From Parcubacteria group bacterium CG11_big_fil_rev_8_21_14_0_20_39_22 (GTDB lineage Bacteria > Patescibacteriota > Minisyncoccia > Phycocordibacterales > GCA-002787175): a stretch of DNA of 5,545 nt. Shown here one piece after another: positions 1 to 4,196 of this stretch (the first letter of the stretch is position 1; every line of letters begins with the position of its first letter). The notes below the pieces were generated by a model. That model was given only the letters and a program-made list of their open reading frames with translations. It was not told the DNA's origin and did no database searches. The stretch spans positions 1 to 5,545 of the forward strand of contig PCWC01000116.1 of assembly GCA_002787175.1 (NCBI GenBank). The letters are read 5' to 3'. A program made the position numbers and the translations under genes.

Positions 1-120
1 AAAAGAAATACGGAACCACAGAATTTTAGTCAAAATTCGCCAAAAATTCAGAAATATTTGGGTATCATTTATTTATTATCTATTACGCCCCTGATTTGGT
101 ACTCTAATAATTCCGAATAA
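1..120 (+). other. Possible 3' end of an upstream gene (uncertain)
   Basis: Frame 1 is open from the window edge to a TAA at 118-120 (39 codons), ending in a hydrophobic stretch that could be a membrane segment (GIIYLLSITPLIW). Frame 2 is also open, to a TGA at 92-94, so the choice of frame is not secure. An AT-rich stretch of this length can be open by chance. A small inverted repeat (GAATTTT at 21-27, AAAATTC at 32-38) lies inside. The hairpin just downstream could end transcription of such a gene as well as of the minus-strand gene. I recognise no family. Confidence 0.22.
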
Positions 121-152
121 AAAAAGCCCGCGGCGGAATGATCCGTCGCGGG
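119..152 (-). terminator. Intrinsic terminator of the NUDIX gene
   Basis: CCCGCGGCGG (127-136) pairs with CCGTCGCGGG (143-152) with one G-T wobble; an additional A-T pair leaves a four-base loop. On the minus strand the stem is followed by a run of seven U (A119-A125 on the plus strand). It begins 22 bases past the TAG stop of the minus-strand NUDIX gene. The plus-strand side has only a weak T-rich tail (TGTTATTT), so it may work weakly in both directions. Confidence 0.85.
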
Positions 153-174
153 TGTTATTTGCCATAAAACAAAA

Positions 175-585
175 CTATACATTCATCAAGACTCTGATCA
201 GATTTATTTTTAGCGCATCTCTCGGATCCTTCCACACAAAGTCCTTATGCTCGTCGGGATTAATCACGACTTTCGGCTTGCTCGGCAAAGAAACGCTAAA
301 GATATGGTAGAGAAAATCATAATCAGGGTACTTAACAAACACCTTCCGAAAATACAAAAGATCCTTTTCCAAAGCGAAGAAACCTGTCTCCTCCTGAATT
401 TCTCGCAAAATTCCACTGAAAAGAGATTCTTTTGAATTCAATTTTCCGGCAGGGACTCCCCATGTCCCTCCTTCCGGTTTATGGTCTTGTCGGTGCAAGA
501 GCAATATCTCTCCATCGCATTCACAAAAACAACTGATGATCTCAAACCTAGGTTCAAATTCTTTGGGTTTTTCTAAATAAATCAT
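175..585 (-). CDS. NUDIX hydrolase
   Basis: A 136-residue NUDIX-fold protein, the usual size for a single-domain member. The full signature G-x5-E-x7-REUxEExGU is present (G..E, then REIQEETGF), with the preceding WGVPAG strand; its glutamates bind the Mg2+ used to cleave a nucleoside diphosphate linked to X. The exact substrate (oxidised dNTP, nucleotide sugar or other) cannot be read from the sequence. The start is placed at the ATG at 585, not at the codon at 636 that also opens the frame: AGAGG lies five to six bases upstream on the minus strand, and the protein then begins MIYLEKPKEFEPRFEI, typical of family N-termini. It is divergent from the MazF-like gene, transcribed alone, and ends in a strong terminator. 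Confidence 0.9.
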   Translation of the reverse strand: MIYLEKPKEFEPRFEIISCFCECDGEILLLHRQDHKPEGGTWGVPAGKLNSKESLFSGILREIQEETGFFALEKDLLYFRKVFVKYPDYDFLYHIFSVSLPSKPKVVINPDEHKDFVWKDPRDALKINLIRVLMNV

Positions 586-595
586 AATTACCTCT

Positions 596-624
596 TTGAC
601 TGGTTTTAAGTTAACCAATATTAT
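596..624 (+). promoter_or_regulatory. Sigma-70-type promoter for the MazF-like gene
   Basis: TTGACT (596-601) and TATTAT (619-624) are separated by exactly 17 bases, five of six matches to consensus in each hexamer. Transcription would start near 631, giving a leader of about 46 bases before the ATG at 677. The -35 box lies just upstream of the minus-strand NUDIX ribosome-binding site, so the two divergent transcripts overlap here. Confidence 0.7.
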
Positions 625-636
625 TCGACATGTCAA
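608..636 (-). promoter_or_regulatory. Candidate promoter for the NUDIX gene, with palindrome
   Basis: On the minus strand a perfect -35 hexamer TTGACA (636-631) lies 17 bases from TAACTT (613-608), which is a poor -10. The -35 is part of an 8-bp palindrome, GACATGTC (627-634), placed near the predicted start of the divergent plus-strand transcript, so a regulator bound here could affect both genes. The -35 is convincing and the -10 is not. Confidence 0.4.
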
Positions 637-676
637 CTCCTATATTTTCCATCGGTTTTTGGGTAAACTGATTGGT

Positions 677-1126
677 ATGGTAAAGGATTTTAGTAAATGG
701 CATAAAGTAAAATCAGTAATAGAAAGCGACAAGCAACCATCGCCTTTTAGGGAACGCGAAATTTGGTGGTGTTCAATAGGTTTAAATATCGGAGTAGAAG
801 CAGACGGGAAACATGATACTTTTGAAAGACCCATACTCATCATCAGAAAATTCAACAAAGATATGCTCTGGGGCATACCTCTTACCACAAGAAGCAAGGA
901 TACTAAGTACCATTTAAAATTTACCTTCCACGAGAGAGAAAGTACCGCTATCCTTTCTCAACTTAAGACATTGAGTGGAAAACGATTGGTTAGAAAAATA
1001 GGAAAATTGGGTAGAAAAAAATTTGATCAGATAAGAAAACAAACAGTTGAGTTGGCTGTAAACCGAAAAGCAGACACGAAAACGGCTCCCTTTCGGGAGC
1101 CTCGGGTGCCTAGTGGCAATATGTAA
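677..1126 (+). CDS. PemK/MazF-family toxin-like protein
   Basis: 149 residues when started at the ATG at 677. Family features in order: REIWWCSIGLNIG (about 27-39), ERPILIIRKFN (50-60) with the family's R-P pair, the IPLTT strand (67-71), and an S-Q-L-K-T-L-S-G-K-R-L block (94-104) followed by R-K-I-G-K-L. MazF/PemK proteins are generally mRNA endoribonucleases with an SH3-like barrel. The frame also opens at a TTG at 596, but that codon lies in the -35 box and the extra 27 residues do not look like the family. No clear Shine-Dalgarno precedes 677. No antitoxin gene is adjacent: the neighbours are a NUDIX gene and a Mur ligase, so this is either an orphan toxin or a domesticated member. The last 20 or so residues, after the IRKQTVELAV helix, are encoded by a hairpin-containing stretch and look like an acquired tail. 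Confidence 0.82.
   Translation: MVKDFSKWHKVKSVIESDKQPSPFREREIWWCSIGLNIGVEADGKHDTFERPILIIRKFNKDMLWGIPLTTRSKDTKYHLKFTFHERESTAILSQLKTLSGKRLVRKIGKLGRKKFDQIRKQTVELAVNRKADTKTAPFREPRVPSGNM
1084..1101 (-). repeat. GC-rich hairpin at the 3' end of the toxin gene
   Basis: GGCTCCC (1084-1090) and GGGAGCC (1095-1101) form a perfect 7-bp stem. On the minus strand the loop is GAAA and the stem is followed by GTTTTCG, so it has the form of a terminator reading leftward, although no minus-strand gene is visible upstream of it. On the plus strand there is no U-tract, so read-through into the Mur ligase gene is possible. It lies inside the coding frame of the toxin tail. Confidence 0.55.
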
Positions 1127-1157
1127 GTTAAGTATAACAATTTACCATTAATTGTCA

Positions 1158-2633
1158 ATGCATAAAATAAATCATATACACATTACAGGAATTTGTGGAG
1201 TCGGGACAAGTGCGCTTGCGGTAGCGCTTAAAAATGCCGGTTATAAGGTGACGGGATCAGATAAGGGGTTTTTCCCGCCAGTTTCGACGATGTTGAAAGA
1301 GGCGGGTGTAGATTTTTATGCAGGATGGCACCAGGATAGGATCAAATCCCCCTCCTTCGCGGACTCAGGCACCCCCTTTAATAAAGGGGGAATGCCCGAT
1401 CTGGTGGTGGCGGGTGGAGGAGGTACAGCAGATTCAAATCCCGAGATACAGTTTGTGAAAAAGGAAGGGATACCCCTACTCTCCTTTGCCGAGGCGGTCG
1501 GTAAATTTATTGTCAAAGAACACTCTGTGGTAACAGCCGGGACTTGGGGCAAGACTTCTTCGGCGGGATTACTTTCTTATATTTTGGAGTATGCTGGTTT
1601 TAATCCGAGTTATTTTTTTGGCGGGCTATCATTATCGAATCCAAATGGCAAAATTTCCAAAACACGGATAAGCACTGAAGAAGATACGGATAAACGCGGA
1701 TGGAGTGTGGTCGAAGGCGATGAATACAAAGCGGCGATTTGGGATGAAAGACCGAAATTTAGTTTTTATAATCCAACACATTTGCTTTTGACGGCTGTTT
1801 CGTGGGATCACGCCGACCTATACCCTACTGAAGAATCTTACTTTAAAGTTTTTGAAGATTTAGTGAAGAAAACGCAGATGTACGCGGATGAACACGCGGA
1901 TGTACGCGGATTTATTGTCGCTTGCAAAGATGACAGTGGAGTAAAGAAGGTCGTGGGGGATAAAAAAGCGATATGGTACGGAAAAGAGGATGCTGACTAT
2001 GCATATACAGGAGTGAAGCAAACCAAAGACGGCTTGGACTTTATGATAAACGGGACTCGGATTGTCTCGCCCATGATCGGATCTTTTCAGGCGGAGAATA
2101 TAACCGGAGCATACGCGATGGCGAGAGAGCTTGGAATACAAGATAAAGAAATAGTCGAAGCTATCTCGACATTTAAAGGTATGAAGCGACGTCTTGAAAA
2201 ACGGCTTGAGGGTAAGATAACAATATTTGACGATATTGCCCATTCGGCGGATAAGGCAAGACACACGCTTAAAGAACTTAGGTCAATTTATCCGGAGTCA
2301 AAAATAATAGCGGTGTTTGAGCCGAATATAGGGGGGAGAGAGAAAGGTGTCGGAGATGGTTATAAAAATGCTTTTTCGGATGCGGATATTGTGGTAATCC
2401 CCCGACTCTCAAAACTTAAAGCTAAAAGCTCGCAGCTAAAAGCTGATCTCCCGATGGAGGGAGAAGAGCTGGCGGAAACTATTGGAAAAACACACGAAAA
2501 CGTAAGATATCTAAAAAATGACGATGAATTGGTATCGTATATCAAAGAGACGACAAAGAAAGGAGATGTTGTTGTCTTTTTGGGGTCGCATGGATTTAGG
2601 GGGATGATTGAAGAGGTAGTTAATAGCTGTTAG
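1158..2633 (+). CDS. Mur ligase family protein (Mpl/MurC-like)
   Basis: 491 residues from the ATG at 1158; a TTG at 1152 also opens the frame, and neither has a Shine-Dalgarno. Three Mur ligase domains are visible: the N-terminal Rossmann-like fold with G-I-C-G-V-G (11-16), the central ATPase with P-loop AGTWGKTSS (127-135), EGDEY (186-190) and DHAD (217-220), and the C-terminal domain with FKGMKRRLE (339-347), DDIAHS (358-363) and FLGSHGFRGM (474-483). The EGDEY...DHADLYP pattern resembles Mpl, which ligates a recycled peptide to UDP-MurNAc; MurC, which adds L-Ala, is the alternative. Oddities: the P-loop has W130 where the usual residue is His, and the HHP motif of MurC-like enzymes is replaced by H-S-A. 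The length exceeds that of E. coli Mpl (457 residues) by about 34, matching four in-frame repeat-derived blocks at residues 63-79, 169-181, 239-251 and 421-430. The frame remains fully open, so the gene is probably functional. Confidence 0.88.
   Translation: MHKINHIHITGICGVGTSALAVALKNAGYKVTGSDKGFFPPVSTMLKEAGVDFYAGWHQDRIKSPSFADSGTPFNKGGMPDLVVAGGGGTADSNPEIQFVKKEGIPLLSFAEAVGKFIVKEHSVVTAGTWGKTSSAGLLSYILEYAGFNPSYFFGGLSLSNPNGKISKTRISTEEDTDKRGWSVVEGDEYKAAIWDERPKFSFYNPTHLLLTAVSWDHADLYPTEESYFKVFEDLVKKTQMYADEHADVRGFIVACKDDSGVKKVVGDKKAIWYGKEDADYAYTGVKQTKDGLDFMINGTRIVSPMIGSFQAENITGAYAMARELGIQDKEIVEAISTFKGMKRRLEKRLEGKITIFDDIAHSADKARHTLKELRSIYPESKIIAVFEPNIGGREKGVGDGYKNAFSDADIVVIPRLSKLKAKSSQLKADLPMEGEELAETIGKTHENVRYLKNDDELVSYIKETTKKGDVVVFLGSHGFRGMIEEVVNSC
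1344..1396 (+). repeat. Palindromic repeat inserted in frame in the Mur ligase
   Basis: CCCCCTTTA (1372-1380) and TAAAGGGGG (1382-1390) form a 9-bp perfect palindrome around one base. GGCA (1368-1371) and TGCC (1393-1396) extend the stem past a two-base bulge, and a second C-rich run, ATCCCCCTCC, begins at 1346. It encodes about 17 residues (K63-M79: S-P-S-F-A-D-S-G-T-P-F-N-K-G-G) between the W-H-Q-D-R-I segment and P-D-L-V-V-A, which family members join with only a few residues. From memory, CCCCCTTTA/TAAAGGGGG elements recur in many bacterial genomes; I could not search for this one. Confidence 0.72.
1662..1701 (+). repeat. Degenerate CACGGATAA/ACGCGGAT repeat cluster inside the Mur ligase
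   Basis: Units ACACGGATAA (1662-1671), ATACGGATAA (1684-1693) and ACGCGGAT (1694-1701) encode residues 169-181, a charged linker just before the WSVVEGDEY active-site segment. The unit resembles the one at 1872-1911 in the same gene. Confidence 0.6.
1872..1911 (+). repeat. Tandem ACGCGGATGW repeats inside the Mur ligase
   Basis: Four degenerate units with a period of 10-12 bases: ACGCAGATGT (1872), ACGCGGATGA (1882), ACACGCGGATGT (1892) and ACGCGGAT (1904). They encode residues 239-251 (Y-A-D-E-H-A-D-V-R-G) between the helix after DHADLYP and the F-I-V-A-C strand, which looks like a surface-loop expansion. Confidence 0.72.
2418..2445 (+). repeat. Direct repeat AGCTAAAAGCT in the Mur ligase C-terminal domain
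   Basis: AGCTAAAAGCT occurs at 2420-2430 and 2434-2444, a 14-base period. It encodes L-K-A-K-S-S-Q-L-K-A around residues 420-429. The position corresponds to a variable loop between the I-P-R-L strand and the E-E-L-A-E helix. Confidence 0.6.
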
Positions 2634-2741
2634 GTGTTAGGTTAAAGAATGTAGCATATAACGTATAAAATGTAACATCATAATAAAAGAGGAAAAATAG
2701 AAATAGCTTTTAATAGGAAGGTAATTTTAAATTTTGTGGAT
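2634..2741. other. Intergenic stretch with short repeats
   Basis: TGTTAGG occurs twice in tandem (2628-2634 and 2635-2641), with the Mur ligase stop codon inside the first copy. It is followed by loosely repeated GTAGCATATAACGTATAAAATGTAACAT-like DNA (2651-2677). AGAGG (2688-2692) and GGAAGG (2716-2721) look like ribosome-binding sites but are too far from the ATG at 2742. I see no terminator. Confidence 0.4.
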
Positions 2742-2832
2742 ATGGATAAGATACTGCCAAATAAGGAATGGAGGAAGACTCTTCATAGCGTTCCGTTTAG
2801 TGCAGTTGTCGTTTTTTGGAATGATAAGAGCA

Positions 2833-3005
2833 TATCCACGATCTAATACCTGATCGAAATGCTCAAAATTCGTTGCGAGAATTGAGGATTTCGAGGAAGC
2901 ATATTGAAATACGCTGACGAGGAAAACTCAATTTGTAGCAGAATTTTGAGCATTTAGGCAGGTAAGCCTCTGTTTACTTCATATTTTGCGGTTAGATCGT
3001 GGATA
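2833..3005. mobile_element. MITE-like palindromic element 1 (in the NUDIX gene)
   Basis: The ends TATCCACGATCTAA (2833-2846) and TTAGATCGTGGATA (2992-3005) are perfect 14-base inverted repeats whose outer TA can be read as a target duplication, leaving a 169-bp element. A second perfect 15-base pair lies inside (AAATGCTCAAAATTC at 2857-2871, its complement at 2941-2955). AATTGAG/CTCAATT (2880-2886/2927-2933) and GCATATT/AATACGC at the tip (2899-2914) continue the fold, so nearly the whole element can form one long hairpin; the right arm has about 28 extra bases. It holds no ORF of note. An alternative boundary uses a TAAG duplication (2825-2828 and 3011-3014); both excisions preserve the frame. 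Confidence 0.85.
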
Positions 3006-3310
3006 GGATCTAAGGGAGAGGTTTTGTCGGTTTTGAGAGATTACAAGCCAGGAATGGTATTTCCCGGTGGGGTTGCGGAAAAGGGCGAGTCGCCAAAAGA
3101 GACGGCGATAAGAGAGGTGGAGGAAGAAATCGGGATCGGTGTTTCAGAAATTAAAATTATGGCGGTCGTATTTACCAGGCACCCTTTCGACAGTTTTAGG
3201 TTTGTATTCGATGGCGGTAAGTTATCAGAAAAACAGCAGGGACTTATAAAATTATCGGGAGAGATTTCAAAATTTGAATGGTTGGAAGTGGATGAATTTT
3301 TGGATAATTG

Positions 3311-3498
3311 TACTGCTGACCTTTTTCACATAAACTACCGCAAAACCAGTCTTTTTTTTGCCGTCTGCGACACGCTTCGAGCAAAATATCTTTCACCGTA
3401 GTCATAGCTACGACTCAAGAGATTTTGCACTCCAGCATATCACATACAACAAAAAATCCTAACTTTTGCTTTGTTAGTTTATGTGAAAAAGGTCAGTA
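3311..3498. mobile_element. MITE-like palindromic element 2 (in the NUDIX gene)
   Basis: A perfect 22-base terminal inverted repeat, CTGACCTTTTTCACAT... at 3316-3337, matches its complement at 3475-3496. TA lies directly outside on the right (3497-3498) and three bases further out on the left (3311-3312). The interior continues as an imperfect palindrome: GCAAAAT/ATTTTGC (3381-3387/3422-3428) and CGTAG/CTACG at the tip (3397-3401/3408-3412). Removing 3313-3498 (186 bases) rejoins the NUDIX frame. It encodes no transposase. Its sequence differs from element 1. Confidence 0.87.
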
Positions 3499-3599
3499 AA
3501 TCTTTTCGCTGTCTTAAAGATGTACTCACTTTTGTAAATAGAGACGAGCGGGACGGACTTAGTTGTAGTTATATTGAGGTTGAGTAGAGTAAAGAGTAA

Positions 3600-3626
3600 A
3601 GCCAGACTGGTCTGACCAGTCCGGCT
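3600..3626. promoter_or_regulatory. Palindrome centred on GTCTGAC
   Basis: GACTGGTC-T-GACCAGTC (3605-3621) is a perfect 8-1-8 palindrome, extended by AGCC/GGCT after one mismatch. It follows the NUDIX pseudogene stop by 12 bases. No U-tract follows in either direction, so it is a poor terminator. The core resembles GntR-family (FadR-type) operators, TGGTC-N-GACCA. It shares its centre with the palindromes at 4036 and 4076. Confidence 0.55.
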
Positions 3627-3715
3627 GATAGCTTAATTTCGACTTACTAAAATAATCCTTAAAATAAGGATAAAAATCAAGATTTACAATCCAAAACTAC
3701 AGCAACCTGGTTGCC

Positions 3716-3749
3716 TATATAAAAACGCTCCGCGTAATGCGGAGCGTTT
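3716..3749 (-). terminator. Intrinsic terminator of the 62-residue minus-strand gene
   Basis: AAACGCTCCGC (3723-3733) pairs perfectly with GCGGAGCGTTT (3739-3749) around the loop GTAAT. Reading on the minus strand, the stem runs into UUUUUAUAUAG. It begins 14 bases past the TAA stop at 3764-3766. Confidence 0.88.
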
Positions 3750-3763
3750 CAAGGTCAATGATT

Positions 3764-3952
3764 TTAATGACCCATCTCAATCATTCTAAAACCTTCTGTT
3801 TTTTTCCACTCACCGTCAGTGAATGACTGCATAACTTTAGAGTATTCCAAATTTTTATTGCCATTGGGGTATTTTTGGTGGAATGCTTTAGCGCACTCAT
3901 CACCCTCTTTCTCTTTCAAAATCATCTCTATGTCTCTGGCTTTCATTTTCAT
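3764..3952 (-). CDS. Small hypothetical protein, 62 residues
   Basis: I do not recognise this protein. It is small, soluble and lysine/glutamate-rich: MKMKARDIEMILKEKEGDEC at the N-terminus, probably a helix, then A-F-H-Q-K-Y-P-N-G, and G-E-W-K-K-T-E-G-F-R-M-I-E-M-G-H at the end. It has no membrane segment and a single cysteine. The start could be the ATG at 3952 or the one two codons later; neither has a clear ribosome-binding site. I treat it as real because it has a dedicated strong terminator and a plausible extended -10 promoter at the right distance, on the strand opposite to its neighbours. A GTCTGAC-type half site sits at the expected transcription start, so it may be regulated separately. 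Confidence 0.65.
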   Translation of the reverse strand: MKMKARDIEMILKEKEGDECAKAFHQKYPNGNKNLEYSKVMQSFTDGEWKKTEGFRMIEMGH

Positions 3953-3992
3953 AAGGCTTAAGATTTAATTGTTGAACTGAACACCTGGTCAG

Positions 3993-4020
3993 ATAATATC
4001 ATAGATTAAAATTCCTACAA
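3993..4020 (-). promoter_or_regulatory. Extended -10 promoter for the 62-residue gene
   Basis: On the minus strand TTGTAG (4020-4015) and TATTAT (3998-3993) are 16 bases apart, and the -10 is preceded by TGA (TG-n extension). The bases just downstream read CTGACCAGG (3992-3984), a copy of the GTCTGAC half site placed over the predicted start point, where a repressor could block initiation. Confidence 0.6.
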
Positions 4021-4035
4021 ATATCGAGCCCTATG

Positions 4036-4058
4036 TTACACTGGTCTGACTACTGTAA
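4036..4058. promoter_or_regulatory. Imperfect palindrome centred on GTCTGAC
   Basis: TTACACTGGTC-T-GACTACTGTAA: of the eleven paired positions, nine are Watson-Crick, one is G-T and one is mismatched. It lies between the divergent promoters of the 62-residue gene and the thermonuclease gene. GTCTGACTACTG here (4044-4055) is repeated exactly at 4090-4101. Confidence 0.55.
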
Positions 4059-4075
4059 TATAGTGAGGTGAGATT

Positions 4076-4110
4076 TTGCAGTTTCAGTAGTCTGACTACT
4101 GAAACTGCAA
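4076..4110. promoter_or_regulatory. 35-bp perfect palindrome upstream of the thermonuclease gene
   Basis: TTGCAGTTTCAGTAGTC and its exact complement flank a single central T (17-1-17). It ends 25 bases before the TG of the extended -10 at 4136. It is not a canonical terminator because neither side has a U-tract. An operator or a hairpin-type repeat are the plausible readings. Confidence 0.7.
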
Positions 4111-4135
4111 TTGGCTCCTATTTTGTAATTCAAAG

Positions 4136-4144
4136 TGCTATACT
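4136..4144 (+). promoter_or_regulatory. Extended -10 promoter for the thermonuclease gene
   Basis: TG-C-TATACT has the TG extension and five of six -10 matches. No good -35 is seen at 16-18 bases. Transcription would start near 4151, giving a leader of about 46 bases to the ATG at 4197. Confidence 0.5.
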
Positions 4145-4196
4145 GAAAATATTATCGAGTACGATTACAGTACATAAGTGAAGGTTATTAGAGACC

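Larger units (their letters stand above)
2742..3587 (+). pseudogene. NUDIX hydrolase gene interrupted by two palindromic elements
   Basis: Three collinear pieces of one NUDIX protein are visible. 2742-2834 encodes MDKILPNKEWRKTLH...VVVFWNDKSI, and a TAA inside the first element stops it. 3006-3312 encodes G-E-V-L-S-V-L-R-D-Y-K-P-G, a perfect Nudix box (GVAEKGE, then REVEEEIGI), VFDGG and FEWLEVDEFLDNC. 3499-3587 encodes K-S-F-R-C-L-K-D-V-L...R-D-G-L-S-C-S-Y-I-E-V-E and a TAG. Deleting both elements with one TA from each restores an open frame of about 162 codons, a normal length for the family. The C-terminal piece fits the F-R-x-L-x-x-x-L...R-D-G-x-x-x-Y-L-E ending of related NUDIX proteins. 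The middle piece is open as 3024-3401 from a TTG with GGGAG five bases upstream, so a product containing the Nudix box but lacking the first strand could still be made. As a whole the gene is most likely inactive. Confidence 0.85.

Noticed and set aside
586..636. Longer start (636) for the minus-strand NUDIX gene
   Set aside because: The ATG at 585 has AGAGG at correct spacing, and the upstream extension covers its own candidate promoter.
596..676. Longer start (TTG at 596) for the MazF-like gene
   Set aside because: The codon lies in the -35 hexamer of the promoter, and the added 27 residues do not fit the family; the ATG at 677 does.
1872..1911. CRISPR-like array
   Set aside because: The units are 10-12 bases with no spacers and lie inside a coding frame.
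1860..2264. Minus-strand open frames inside the Mur ligase, including 1316-1552 and 2360-2545
   Set aside because: They are antisense to a well-supported gene and show no recognisable domain or ribosome-binding site.
2825..3014. TAAG target duplication as the boundary of element 1
   Set aside because: It gives an in-frame excision too, but the perfect inverted repeat ends at TATCC/GGATA, and TA boundaries also suit the other two elements. Kept only as an alternative.
3600..3626. Palindrome as a terminator for the NUDIX pseudogene
   Set aside because: No U-tract follows on either strand, and its centre is shared with promoter-region palindromes.
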